Shown here: positions 24,978 to 36,567 of the stretch, in pieces
How the letters are laid out: the number at the start of each line of letters is the position of its first letter
Numbering within the stretch: position 1 is the first letter of the stretch
NCBI RefSeq assembly: GCF_022376445.1
Contig: NW_025954976.1
Coordinates: 372,001 to 436,000, forward strand
Direction: 5' to 3'
Origin: Fomitopsis serialis
Taxonomy: Eukaryota; Basidiomycota; Agaricomycetes; Polyporales; Fomitopsidaceae
DNA: 64,000 nt
Made by a program: the position numbers and the translations under genes
Notes under the pieces: generated by a model
What the model was told of the DNA's origin: nothing
Database searches by the model: none
The model's input: only the letters and a program-made list of their open reading frames with translations

Positions 24978-26670
24978 ATGCACGTCGTGACCCTCTTGCT
25001 GTCTCTCACACTGTGCCATGTCCGCGTGCTAGCTTCGTCTCCAGCCGCTGAGCCGACAACGATCTCCTTCACTCCGCAGGAGGAGTACACCCTCGCCCGG
25101 GACTTCGATCTCGATACTCCGCAGACGCTATTCGACGTCTCCTCTTTGCGAGACGGGCATGGCGGGGAACCGAGCTTCTCGCTGAAGAGCCAGCCGACGA
25201 CGGTGTACCGGCCGCGCTCGCCGGAGGCCCTGCAGCGCGCGAGGGTGCATGCGTTGCGTGGGGAACCGAGTGAGGGAGAGGTGGAATGGGAGGAGGTGCA
25301 GGTGATGGGGCCGTACGTCGAGGACAAGCACACGCTCGCGCAGCTGGCGCGGATAACGGGGAACGCATACGCGTTGCCGGGCCAGAAGAACTGGTACGAT
25401 ATCGACGTTACTTGGAATACCGTGCGTCCCCTTCCCTCTACGTCCATAGTGCCCTCTTACCCGAACGCACTCTGGAATGTGCAGAGCTTCCCGTTCGGCT
25501 GGGAAGACGCCGCGGACGGGTTCCGCGGGCACGTCTTCCTCTCTCCGGGCAACGCGACCGTCGTGCTCTCGATCAAGGGCACGACGCTCCCATTCCAGGG
25601 CCCGACGTCGAAGAAGGACAAGTTCAACGACAACCTCTTGTTCTCGTGCTGCTGTGCGCGGGTGGACTTCTCGTGGACGTTCAGCCAGGTGTGCGGATGC
25701 TATGCGAAGAACTGGCGCTGCGATGAGGGGTGCCTGAGCAAGGCGCTGGTGGAGGATAGCTTGTTCTACAATGTTGGCGTGGTGAGTAGTGCGATGCTCT
25801 GTTCGTGCCTGCACATACGGTTTCCCTATTGTATGATCCGTCTGTCCGAGGAATCATGCCGCAACAGTGTTGAGTGTATGCAGCTAGCTGCCCGAGACTA
25901 TTCGGGCTTATAGCTAACTACATTTAGTGCACACTTCCACGCCGTATTGGATGGCTTGCATGTACTGCATTGCCCCAAGCAGCTGCAATCAGTGCTGCAA
26001 GGGAGAACGCGAACGCCTGTCATAGATCCCATGTTATGCTCCCGGAACACGAGCCACTAATAAACCCTCTTGCAGAACCTCATCAACAACCTCACCGCGC
26101 TCTACCCTACCTCCACCATCTGGCTCGTCGGGCACTCGCTCGGCGGGTCCCTTGCCTCCCTCCTCGGCGCCACCTTCGGGCTCCCCGCCGTCACCTTCGA
26201 GGCCCCGGGCGAGCGGCTCGCCGCGCACCGACTCGCCCTCCCGCTCCCGCCGTCGGTCCCCGTCACGCACGTCTACCACAACGCTGACCCGATCCCGCAA
26301 GGCACGTGCACGGGCCCGCTGTCGCTCTGCGCGCAGGGCGGGTACGCGCTCGAGACGGGGTGCCATCTGGGGAAGACCATCGTGTTTGACACGGTGGGCA
26401 AGCTGGGCTGGCGCGTGGACGTGCTGACGCATACGATCAAGACGGTGATCACGAAGGTGCTGGAGGTGGATCTGGAGGGCGGGTGGGACTCCACGGAGGA
26501 CGGTATCAAGCTGGACGTGCCGATGGCGAGGGAGGAGGATGATTGCGTCGTGAGTGGCCTCTGCTCAGGCAAATATCGTTCGATCGTTGACGTCGTTCTC
26601 CTGGTAGGACTGTTACAAGTGGGAGTTTGGTAACTACAAGGACCTTGGATGTGCAGCATCGACACTGTGA
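24978..26670 (+). CDS. ATG15: Vacuolar autophagic-body lipase
   Basis: Atg15 is the class 3 lipase that breaks down the membranes of autophagic and Cvt bodies in the vacuole. The ATG at 24978 gives a hydrophobic N-terminal signal anchor (reading VVTLLLSLTLCHVRVL), as expected for a type II protein sent through the multivesicular pathway. Conserved family segments follow: GNAYALPGQKNWYDID, LSIKGTT, and a Cys-rich block near CCCARVDFSW. The nucleophile is in GHSLGGS, with the Ser codon at 26136-26138. Asp lies in HNADPIPQGTC and the likely catalytic His in GCHLGKTIVFD. Introns lie near 25420-25480, 25783-26073 (unusually long) and 26550-26607. The last exon ends with CYKWEFGNYKDLGC and a TGA at 26668-26670. 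Family assignment is firm from the motif order. Confidence 0.9.
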
Positions 26671-26995
26671 TGTCACTAATGTGCTCTCAATCGCAAAGCA
26701 TGTAATGTATGTACGGATGTATTCTTGTCGTTGTACAAATACTGTGTTCTGTCCTGTACTGGTTCATTCCCTATACGCATCTCAAATATCACTGTTTGGA
26801 TTGAGCACCGGATAGATGTAACGAGTGAGCGGATACAGCGAACACGGCGGCGCTATCGTAAACATTCATGAGCCACCCAAGTATGCGTTGTGGACGAGCT
26901 ATAGCCAGCCATGTCGGACTGACACGACCTCTTCACTGGACTTACTCATCCGGAGCAATGTATTCTATTGGCCATGCTGCAACCCTGCGCTCTGA
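26671..26995. other. Intergenic region between convergent genes
   Basis: This 325-base spacer lies between the 3' ends of ATG15 and the guanine deaminase gene and should contain both terminators. No other feature is seen. Confidence 0.5.
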
Positions 26996-28841
26996 TCACA
27001 TCTTATACTCCTTCCCACCGACCAATCTCCCCTGCACGTACACCCTCCGGATATTCCTGTCATCGCCACAGAACAGGAATCTTTCCAGCATACCCTCGAG
27101 TTCCTCCGTCTCCGTCTTACCCCTCCCACCCTCGCGCCCAAACTCACCACCGCTCGCGCCCACATGCACCTTCGCGTCGAGGTCCGCGCCCCACACCGCA
27201 GGGTTGCCGGCATCAGTACGGACACTGACCACTAGCGCGTCGAACGCGTACTCAGGCGATAGCTTCCCTATGGCCCGTTCCAGCCCACAGACATGCGCGC
27301 CGCCAAGCGTCGCGAGGTATAGAAGCGTCGCAATGGGGAGCTGACGATTCGCAAAACCGCGGGTCGGCTTGTCTGGTGCAGACATGGCAACCACTTTGGA
27401 GCAGATGCTGGCGTCCTGCACAGCGCGCAGAATGGAAGGCGCGAATCCGCCCGACACATCTGTCCCCAGTCCAACCTACGAGAAGTAGAGCTTCAGCTAC
27501 GTCGTGGAAGATAGTAGTGGTGCATTGACCTTTATCTCTTTGTCCAGCAGCTCGCCTATCTTAGCACATCCGCTGCTGAGGTTGAAGTTACTCGTGGGGC
27601 AATGGCTAACGCCCGCTTTCCTCGCCTTGATTAGTTCCATCTCAGCCTCTTCTAGATGCACCCCGTGCGCAAGAATGGTGTTATGCCTCAGAAGCTCATA
27701 TGCATCATAGACGCCTGCATACGTGCCCCTGGCCTTCTGGCTGACCGCACTTGCTGCATATGGCGGGGGTGGGAGAGTCTCCTTCGGAAAGAGCGTCTTC
27801 GTGTATGCAACTTCGGACGGGTTCTCGGATATGTGCGTTTGGATTGCGAGGTTGGGGTCCGAGCGCGCGAGTTCGCCGAGGGAGCTGAGAAGGTCGGGCG
27901 TGCAGGATATGGCAAAGCGGGGCGTGAGGATGGGTTGGACGAGGGGTGGTACGTTCGGGGGACAAGATGGAGGCAGGGAACGTATGTGGCTGATCAGAGA
28001 GCGCGTCGCTGAGAGGGAGTCCTCCGCGGAGGGTTCGATGTAGTAGTCAGGGCATTCACGGTTCATGTTGCATTTCTAGCAGATTTGATGTCGATTGTCA
28101 GGGAGCCGCCCCCGTGAGGTGACAGACGGAGACTAACCTACCCCGACGAATGCTCGTTGCCCTAGAGTGCGGGTTAGGTGAGTTGCTAATTCGCGGAATG
28201 GATAGGCGCACCATGACTGTGTACTATGTCGGCAAGCACCTTGGTCGCCTCAAGGTGCAGGGTGCCGTAGTAACAGCACGTCGTTGTCTGAAGGCACCTT
28301 CAACCACCGTCACTCATACATTGTGATAGAAAAACGTACTCCACAGTCAATGATGCGTCTGACGGCAGTCTCATATGCTGTACGCGCGAAGCTGAGGTCG
28401 GAGAATCGAGCCTCCATGGGGAAGGTAACCTCTGACAGCCAGTCTAGTAGTTCGTGTTGCTGTCCACTACCGCTCTTTTCAGCGACCGTCCATATCGCAC
28501 AGATACAAAGGCTTACCTGCCAAGATTGGGAACTTGCGGTGCATGCTACGGTTGATGAATTAGTCTGATGTAAACAATGCAATGTCATCGTGGCTTACTG
28601 TATGTGTGTCCACAAAACCCGGCATCAGAAACTCGCCCGTCTTGAGCTCTACTATATCCACATTTGGATCGTCCAATAAGCCATGTCTTGCTAGCTCGTT
28701 CTGGAGCTCGCTCGGCGGGACGTCGTCGACAACCCACGCAATCATTCCAGTATCTAGAACACAGAGCAGCGCACGCGGCGAGGCAAAATACTCTGTGAGC
28801 GAAGATGGGGTAATCAAAGCGCCGTAGAAGAGTCGAGGCAT
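26996..28841 (-). CDS. GUD1: Guanine deaminase
   Basis: This cytosolic amidohydrolase converts guanine to xanthine in purine salvage and catabolism. The minus-strand ATG is at 28839-28841. The first exon carries the metal-site motif PGFVDTHT, completed after a short intron by the tiny exon HAPQVPNLG (near 28517-28545). Then come EWL-type sequence LLDWLSEVTFPMEARF, VTPRF-like ILTPRFAISC, THISENPSEV, and AHGVHLEEAE (His ligand). SHCPTSNFNLSSG and GLGTDVSGG (the catalytic Asp, joined across the intron near 27475-27530) follow. The C-terminus carries ATLGGAHVCGL and FLFCGDDRNIRRVYVQGR and stops at 26996-26998. Order and spacing match human and yeast guanine deaminases throughout. It converges with ATG15. 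Confidence 0.93.
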
Positions 28842-29600
28842 AGTCTAGTCAGTGCTCTGGGGTCGTCTAACAAGACAAGGTCGAGTTTAAGGTACTGTGG
28901 GACCCGCGGTTCGAGTCGTGTGCCACACAGTGCCAGAGCCGTGACCAGAGGCGGGCCGACGTGGCGGGGCGCCTTCTACAAGACCTGCCATTTGTGGAAA
29001 GTGTCCAAGAACGACAGTTCCGTCTTCTCAGGCTAATGCAGATAACCACTTTCCCTTCCTCGTACGGTGTACCGCTTCGCGACGATAGGTTGTTCTAAAG
29101 TGGCTTGCTGAGAGCTTATTGATCGGTACACTAGCCATGGTCCTAATAGCACTGACAGTCTGACAACATCAGGTGGATTGATTAATACTGTCGTGACGGT
29201 TGGACTTGATGTATTCAGTTAGGCGTGAGGCTTGCGAGATTTCAACACCGTTGTTGGGGATAGAATCAGTTCATCCTTCACAAGACGCTATTCTAGCATG
29301 GTTTTATACCGAAAAAATTGAGCTGCATAGGGTCGTCCTACCTGTGCTTCACGACCAACCCTATCATATACTGACAGATCAACGTCAGCACACCAGGGTA
29401 TGCCATGGTATGCGTCAATGGCGCGGCAAGTTTTCGGGGCTCGACCAGCTGGTTTGATTGGCCCTGAGCCATCGCGGACATTGCTTGGACGTTGACTTTG
29501 GGGAATGAGCGCCAGCTCTGTGATCATAAACACACGAGCCTAAGATGGGGTAGTGTGTTCATTGGCAGATCGTCTATGTATTGATGCAGCGTAGCAGCTA
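28842..29600. other. Upstream region of guanine deaminase with no gene
   Basis: This interval should hold the deaminase promoter. A degraded tRNA-Leu-like sequence at 28852-28928 is listed separately. From 28930 to 29600 I see only short frames and no convincing coding or RNA feature. Confidence 0.4.
28852..28928 (+). pseudogene. tRNA-Leu(AAG)-like sequence, apparently decayed
   Basis: The stretch CGAGTTTAAGGTACT (near 28882-28896) matches the anticodon stem-loop of a eukaryotic tRNA-Leu with anticodon AAG, and GCGGTTCGAGTC (near 28906-28917) matches a TPsiC arm/B box at the right distance. However, the 3' side of the anticodon stem seems to lack a base, so CGAGT cannot pair fully, and the T stem and acceptor stem do not pair well. 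The 5' part is only loosely D-arm-like. It sits 11 bases upstream of the guanine deaminase start on the other strand. A pseudogene is the simplest reading; chance similarity is possible. Confidence 0.35.
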
Positions 29601-29639
29601 CAGCTTCCCATGTGGAGTCAAGTAGCAGTGGGATTCTGT

Positions 29640-30963
29640 GACAGGCTACCTGGGCTAAGAGCTCGAAGTTGACGGTGTGCTTGTTCAGTGGCCTCGAAAA
29701 TTCTTATCTTTGTTCCTTGTGCTCAAGACGTGCTTTGCGTTGCGACTACCCTCGTATCCACGGGTTCCTACCCGTGTGGTATGATGAAGCTGGTAACTTG
29801 TCCAAGGGTAAGTGGTGAGTTTCGAGTCGCTGTCAGTGACCTAGAATTCGAAATAAATACTCGAGCATTACGTTCTCTTGGTAGCGACCACCTGCAAATG
29901 CGAATCTGCCCCCAGCCGTCAGCCAGACACCGTCCATACATCGTTAGCACATTTGCGAACTGGAACCTTTCTACAGCGCATACCCAAATTGGAATTACAC
30001 TGCGCAGAAGCGTCGGTGCCGCGCAGAGATCCATCGGGCGTAGAGATCATCGAACCAATCAACGTCGATCGAATTGACCGTCTGAAGCTGCGAATCCACT
30101 TCGTGTACAAGTACCTCGACGCACGCGATTCTGTGCGACAGACCGCCCACTCCAGCTAGAAGCTTTGATAATTAGGCTGCCAATCAGGGCCGGGATGCGC
30201 CAAAACCGACCACCAGCCATTGGCACTAAACAACGCACCAAACCATACAAAGAGCAGATCGTCGATCGTCGAGAGGTGGAGGGCCGCGGCTCAGAGCTCA
30301 GCCAGTTATCTGGTTCCATATTGCTCACCAGGTCAATCATTCCTGTGAGTCTAGACGGATGCATCTTATTGACCGTGCCCGGCGGCCTACGTGAATTCGA
30401 AATGCCACTTGATTCAGGTCCACTGAAGGCCCCCGTCGACGTCAGTCTCCTGTTTCTCGAAATGCGTAGTGTGGAGGAATTTCATAACGATGGTTTGGCA
30501 AGTAGGGACGGTCAAAGAAGCTGCGCTAGTGACAGAGCTTCAATGGTACTACCGCCATTGTTCTAGTGAAGTCACGAAGTGGTACTACTGGTGAATTGCA
30601 AAGCGTCGAACCTGTTAAAGCGACTTCCGTGGCTGTTCCAAGACGAGGTGGCGCGGACATATCAGCAAGAACCCACACGGCAAGGCACGTACAACGCTAG
30701 CAGAGGTTTTGTGAGCTATGTGACATTTGAGCAAGATGCACTAAGGGGTATAGTGCTGCAAAGACCTCAGTCATGTATGGGTAACGCGATACGATAACTT
30801 CCCCTTCGACGCGGTTCGATTGAACAACACCCTGAGGTTGTTAAGTTATCTGAACGAGTACATGACTGCTGTTCACTCCGAGACGTTTTGGCCGCGGAGT
30901 GGCGTGCCCAAGGCGTTTCCCTGTGTCCACAGACAGCGGCCCTTGAACGTCACCGAAGATTAA
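29640..30963 (+). other. Unrecognised multi-exon coding region
   Basis: Plus-strand frames with coherent translations and splice-like borders follow one another here. One near 29660-29810 reads RIHGFLPVWYDEAGNLSK. The next, near 29940-30145, contains RTGTFLQRIPKLELHCAEAS and RLKLRIHFVYKYLDARDSV. One near 30300-30470 contains ILLTVPGGLREFEMPLDSG, and one near 30500-30594 contains ELQWYYRHCSSEVTKWYYW. The last (about 30773-30963) runs from WVTRYDNFPFDAVRLNNTL to RPLNVTED and a TAA stop. A CAG acceptor at 30770 precedes it. No domain is recognised and no start codon could be fixed, so this may be an orphan gene of about 350 residues or a decaying one. Confidence 0.35.
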
Positions 30964-32281
30964 ACACACATATATATGGAAGAAAGTCCGGGCATACACA
31001 CGTCGAGGTGCCCCTGCTCCTATATAGAGCGCGGTACGAGAGCCTGCCCTCACAACCATGACATATCAGGGATGGACGGGTACAGTGGGCATGTCGAATT
31101 GATTGCAATGGAAGAGGAAAGGGAGTGTGATATCGAGCGCTCGGGGATAAGATGAGTAGCACAGCAGTCGCATGCGTTGCCCCGCTTAATCCTGCAAAGG
31201 CAGTGGCAACTCCACATCCCGGATTGACGCGTCGAGCGCGATTATGAGACATCAGAGAAACATATCAGCAGGGGTCCGCCGACATTGGACGGGATCGACG
31301 CGTCGAACGGACAGCGGGCGACGCGCTGGACGCGGTTGTGGCTGGCGGCAGTCAGGAGCACGACGTCGAGGGACGCACATGGTGATCAGCCATGACGTCG
31401 AGCGCATCAGCGCACGACCTGGGCTTGTCCGCAGCTGCATGATCAGTTCGCAACCCCGCGATAACTGCTGACCAGGGAAGCCGGGAGCATGGCGTTCCTG
31501 GACCGTGGAATCCATCTGCATGTGCGAGACAAGGTGTGCGCAGAGGACGTGATGGTTGCATGGCTCGGCGCACAGGAAGCTACACGGAAGATTCGCGGTG
31601 CTGGAGGGTATCCCCGCACCGGCAAGACAATGTGCGAGGAAGAACAAAGCACAACAAGACCAGTCAAAGACGACTCAGCAGACAAGGGTCCGGGCAAGCG
31701 CGCATGCGACGGTGCTCCGCTGTTTCGTAAGGCGTGCCGATGATTGGGCGGACGCTGAGGAGAATAGAACGCGCAGACAGCTCGTCAGAGTTCAGCGGAC
31801 GATGTAGACGGTCGCATGCCCGAAGCAGCTGGGTGGCAACAGCGATATGAACGCACACGAGGAGCAGCGCCTGCCGCATCAGGCTCAGCGCTGGCGGGTG
31901 GAGAGTTGGGGTGCAGGCTGTCAGCGACGAGAGGGCGTCCGACGCGGCCGTCGACGACAGGGAAGGGCGGCTGGGCCAGGACAGCGCCAGGCGGAGAGCG
32001 CAGGCGGAGAAGCGAGCCAGGGATGGGAAGGAGCGTGCGACCGACTGCCTAATCGGGCGGGCGCCAGGCCACTTCACGCTGCACATCCGATTGCACGCGT
32101 TCGAATTTTCGTATATATCTCCCCCTCTCCTCCCACGTCCCTCGTCCCCCACCCGCCGCGAGCGTCGACTTATACCCATCGACCCAGTCGTCGCCGTCGC
32201 CGTCTTTGTCCTTGTCGCTGTTGTTGTGAACATTGTTGTGTCTTACGCCCCCCCTCCCCGTCTCTCTTGTTGTTGTTCGAC
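30964..32281. other. Intergenic stretch upstream of the small orphan gene
   Basis: About 1.3 kb with no recognised gene. Open frames here (for example plus-strand 31847 onward and minus-strand 31664-32233) are Arg/Ala-rich and lack motifs. The last 180 bases look like a promoter and leader for the gene starting at 32282. Confidence 0.4.
32111..32118 (+). promoter_or_regulatory. Putative TATA-like element
   Basis: GTATATAT lies about 165 bases upstream of the ATG at 32282 and is followed by a CT-rich tract, the usual layout of a fungal core promoter and transcription start zone. This rests on sequence resemblance only. Confidence 0.35.
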
Positions 32282-33264
32282 ATGCCGTCTCTCCGTCGCA
32301 CCCTCTCGTCGCCCCCGGCGCGTCGTGGCCCCTATTCGTACCCCACCTCGCTTTCGAGCGGAAACCAAACGCGCGCTGGACCACACCAGCCCCGCAGATC
32401 GTCCGGTTCGGATGTCGGCAATCGGCGCGTGCTCGCTGACATCGACTGGTGGGTCGTTCAAGACGGCCAGCTCGACGTGTACGACGCGTCCACTGGTGGC
32501 CGCCCAGCGGCAGAGGCCACGGAAAATGATGCAGACCTAGAGTCTGTCACTGAAAGCGTGACTCCCACTGCCCCAACGCCGGGTGAGGGGGTTGACGCAG
32601 TCCTCCCTGCTTGGCAGGCGGCGTCGAACATTGGTGTTCCCGCGTCCGAAGTGTCGGGGCCAACTGTGCCGTACTTCGGGGACATGGCTATGGAGGGGAT
32701 GATTGGCGTTGGTTCGCCTCAGGTTAGTGTCTTTGATATTGATGATGCCCATTGCCATACCGCCACTCTCCTCGCGTCCCGCACTGTTCCTGCAACCCTT
32801 ACTCGAATGAATGCTGATTACTCTGCGATTCAATCTAGTCCCTTTCACCATTGTCCCATTTTGCCGACTTGACTCTAGCACCAAGCACGCCGCCGCGTCG
32901 GCGGCTCACGCATTCGGCCGAGTTTTCGGACGACTCCTTCTCCTCGGTGGGCAGCACGCCCGAATCCACGTCGTTCGCTCTTCTTGCGACGCCGCCACAG
33001 CCGAGCATCGGTCTCATGGACTTTGACGCGTTCTTCTCGTCGAACACCGCCTTCATCTCGCCCGCGCGTCGCCCGACCGCTAGCCCTGGTGTGGCCCGCT
33101 CCGCCAGCTATTCGTTCATCGAGGACGAAGTCTCTGGTGCGCAGCACCGGCGGGAGTCGATCGTCGAGGACCCTTTCGCAGACGTTGTCACCTGCGCACC
33201 CATGCCTGTTCCGCCTCCGTTCTTTTCGGAGACGCAGCTGGACGTGGACGACTTGTTCTTCTGA
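32282..33264 (+). CDS. Small Ser/Pro-rich protein with acidic-aromatic motifs, unknown function
   Basis: I do not recognise this protein, which is about 275 residues long. The ATG at 32282 follows a TATA-like element and a CT-rich leader. Exon 1 (to about 32726) is rich in Arg/Ser at the start and acidic/Ala-rich later, with the motif DIDWWVVQDGQLDVYD. A 152-nt intron (about 32727-32878) gives a clean frame into PSTPPRRRLTHSAEFSDD. Exon 2 has SIGLMDFDAFFSSN and ends with ETQLDVDDLFF and a TGA at 33262-33264. No membrane helix, signal peptide or enzyme motif is seen, and most of it should be disordered. The repeated acidic/aromatic clusters resemble activation-domain or docking motifs, which is an inference. 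The splice choice is the weakest point. Confidence 0.65.
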
Positions 33265-34759
33265 GCTCGAGCTTCCCGAGATGAAGGGATGTCTTGAGTT
33301 TGTGGAAGGAGCAAATGAACGATGATGATGAAGAAGCGGAGAGGGGCAGGAGTCGCCCCACACATGCCTTTCTCTTTCTTGTGTCTTGTGTCCTGTGTCC
33401 GCCTTCACGAACGCCCGCGATGACCTACAGCACAGACCAACTCTCGATTCCTCTTTTCTGACCGGCAACAACGTAACCAGCGACATACGCGGCAAGACTG
33501 CGCGCTCAAGGCGTGCAATGCCCGCCTGCAGGCGTCTCCTATTGATTTGAATGTACGCCGCGTTCTTAATTTGATGTGTTATTCCATCTGATCGTCTTGC
33601 TTTTCACGCAGTGTTACGTCCACGAATAGCGCTTACGAACGCGCCAAAGCGCCTAGCATATCTTCCAACGAACATTGTTCTGGTTTTGCATCTACTCGCC
33701 TCGATCCGTTGCCCTTTCCCCGTCTTTCCATCTGCCTGATCTCATATGCATCGCAATCACTGGCGCTTTTGCCTACACTGGTCGTTCAAAGTTCTGGATT
33801 CACGCATTCACCACCACTTGCCCAACACATTCACGGACTCTTGCCAGTCCCCACCCCTAGCCTAGATGGTCTTCACACGTTTTCCTTTCCCCGGCGCATT
33901 CCATTGATTCACGTCATCTCTCCACCCCCGCTAGCGCTTGATTTTACGCCCCTTCACGCTTCTTTACGTTTATCCACGAATGCTCAAAGCAGCGCAAAAG
34001 CCGACTAGTGTCCCCTCCTTCCCCGCCGCTCCTCCCGTCCGTACCCTCTGTAACGATAGACATGCATCCCATTGTTTGGCTCTCTATCCTTGTCGCGTTG
34101 CGTTACGTGTTGCTTTCTAGGCCTGGCCCGACCTCGTCTTGCTGTCTCGTGTTCTCCTGCGTCCCTCTCGTGTTCGTACGACCGCCACGACCTGCTTTCC
34201 GGACTCGCGCGTCATGCCACTGTGGTGATGCAACGGTCTGGGGCACGGCATTACGATTACGACGTACGATATCTGTCTGCATGTAGGGTACAACCGTGGC
34301 GCGTACGTACGGTACTCGAATCTAACGCGATCGTCTTGTGTTTGAATCTCATGTGGGTAAACCGACGATACGTCCCCGCCCCCAGCGTCACAGGGGCACG
34401 AGCAAGCGGTTCGCAGCGCCCCTCGCGCATGCTCAAGCACCGCCGCGCCGTACACGAAGCTGCGCCCGACGCCGATGACGCGCTGCTGCAATCATCGACA
34501 CGTCCCAGCCATTTAGCAGGTCGTTTGGCCCCACCACGATCATCTCTGGTTCCAGCTAGCCACTGACCAACACGTCGCCTGCATCGACTCATCAGCTCCT
34601 CCGAATCCATCCATCGCGTAGACGTCGACACGCGGTTGCGCTTCGCGTGGTTTCGCGCAGAAAGGCCTCCATCAGCGCCCGCGTCGGACGTACGGGGAGG
34701 CAGCACAGACACGCCAGCGCACCAGCCAGAGGCCGACTGCTGGCTAGCCAGGTGTACGA
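33265..34759. other. Intergenic region between convergent genes
   Basis: About 1.5 kb between the 3' ends of the small orphan gene and the capping-enzyme gene. A pyrimidine-rich stretch occupies about 33670-34210. A 308-codon minus-strand frame (34257-35183) crosses into the capping gene but is Arg-rich, lacks motifs and overlaps its coding exons in another frame. No gene is called. Confidence 0.45.
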
Positions 34760-36567
34760 TCACCTGTACATCCCAGAGATCATTTCCGGGCCAGTGACTT
34801 TGCTCCACGGCGACTGGGCGAGGGCCCCGAAGCGTGGCTCTGCCTCGGGGCCGTGTGTTCGAGGAGGTGCGTGGCCGTTCGGAGGCTGGATCGGGTGTGA
34901 GTTGGCTTGTGGCGGCTTGACGGGCGGAGGTGGGGGACCGCCTGAACGTGGTTGCTGTTCTGGATGGCGCGCCTTCCAAGCATTCCGGACGGACGCAGAA
35001 CGCGCGAGGAGCTGGCCAGAGAGTCAATCGAAGATCCCGAGCGACGGATGAGTACGTACCTGATCCTTCTCGACGCCATCGGCGATACTCTTGATGATGT
35101 TCTCGACGACTGTCTTGTAGTTCCCGGCCGGCTTGTCGTCTCTGAAGCGCATCATTCGCCAGTGCTCCTGTGCTAGGTCCCAATGTACTTCCACGATGCG
35201 ATCATCAAGCTGCTCGCCGGACCTCTTCATGCTACGGATCTATGTCGGTACGACCCTCAAAGAGATGTGACATTCACCGACCTTTCCCACTCGTCATCTT
35301 CGACGTGCATGACGTCGTAAAACTCGTATCTGGGCAATCCTCGCTCGTCGCCGCAGAACACGTGCAACTCAAACACAGGCTTCGCGAAGTAGTCCGGATC
35401 GGGCGACCGACTGGATGGGGGTGGAAACCGCAGAACCAGCTTGAAGTCGATCGAGTTCTCGGAAGGAGGCTTCCACTTCAAGCTGCACGGCTCATGAGGA
35501 GGAATATAGCCAAGGCAGTATTCTCGTGACATACATGTTTTTATCAGTCCCAGGAATGTAAGGCGTCTCGGCACACGTATAGATAAGGCCATCATTGCCA
35601 TGTTGCAACGCAGGCAAGTCGATATTGAAGACGTCGTCAACGTGATATGACAGCTTCACTTGCTTCACTTTGATCCTATATGGCGACATGCAGTCAGCGC
35701 TTGATCCCAACGTTCCAGCGGGCCTGCACATACTGGAACGGATGCTCTCTGGCTACCTGGGGATGATCACGCAGCATCTTGTTGTATGGTTCGTAAAACC
35801 ACATCTGCAACCGCTAAGCAGAACAGTGAGACATGAAGCTGCGGGTAAATGAGTCTGACTCACACCATAGCGCTTGTCCAGCGGTCTTGCCATCACGTTC
35901 TGGTCGTCAACTGCCAGGCAGTCGAATGCGAGGTAACGAAGCGTCTCCTGGCCAGAGAAAGGACACGGTCTGAGGTTCACAACATGCCGGGAGGGAGACT
36001 GAAGGTACAAACTTGACGCGTGCGGGGGTCGACATCAACGACGAGCTCACCATCGACAATGGTACTGCGGAGAGGCTTCCTTGGGTCCTCGAAGTGCGGG
36101 AAATAAAAGCCAGTTAACTCGCGGTACGTGTTGTGGCGGTCGATCTGAGGGTACATGAGACTAAGGGACAGCCTGGAACCTGTAACCATGCACGTACAAG
36201 GAACACCATCTGGTCATTGGTTTGGGTGTCTGTGTAGATGAACAGCAGCACCCGGACGCCGTCCGACTTCTCGCAGACCCAGTAGCTGTGAGAACGCGTC
36301 TCAATTGCGCGCACAACTAATCCAATACACAAGACTCACTCCTTTGTGTCCAGTTTCTGCAAATCATCCACAGCGAAACTGACAGGCTGGCTGCCGGGGA
36401 AACTGTGGCGTCACGAAGGTCAGCCATTGAGCGTGAGTGGCGCATAGTCGCGCGTCTTACCGCTCATTTTCGAGTTGACAGAGCCTTGCGACCGCCTGCT
36501 TGAACCATTTTTCTTTGTCGGAGCGGTGGGGGATGGGGACGCCGGGGAGACCAGGTATTCGAGACAT
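34760..36567 (-). CDS. CEG1: mRNA capping enzyme, guanylyltransferase (alpha) subunit
   Basis: This nuclear enzyme transfers GMP from GTP to the 5'-diphosphate end of nascent RNA polymerase II transcripts. The minus-strand ATG is at 36565-36567. Exon 1 reads SRIPGLPGVPIPHRSDKEKW. The nucleotidyltransferase motif I, CEKSDGVR, has its GMP-linked Lys codon at 36267-36269. Further motifs are STIVDGELVVD (motif III), RYLAFDCLAVD (motif IIIa), HGNDGLIYT (motif IV) and LKWKPP (motif V). An OB-fold segment contains RIVEVHWDLAQEHWRMMRFRDDK (split here across text: RIVEVHWD, then WRMMRFRDDK). A 46-nt intron near 35011-35056 leads to a Pro-rich last exon ending WSKVTGPEMISGMYR, with the stop at 34760-34762. 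At about 470 residues it is a stand-alone subunit; no triphosphatase domain is fused. Confidence 0.93.

Noticed and set aside
34257..35183. 308-codon minus-strand open frame
   Set aside because: It overlaps the last exons of the capping enzyme in another frame, is Arg-rich and has no motif. The capping-enzyme reading ends naturally at 34760 with a typical C-terminus.
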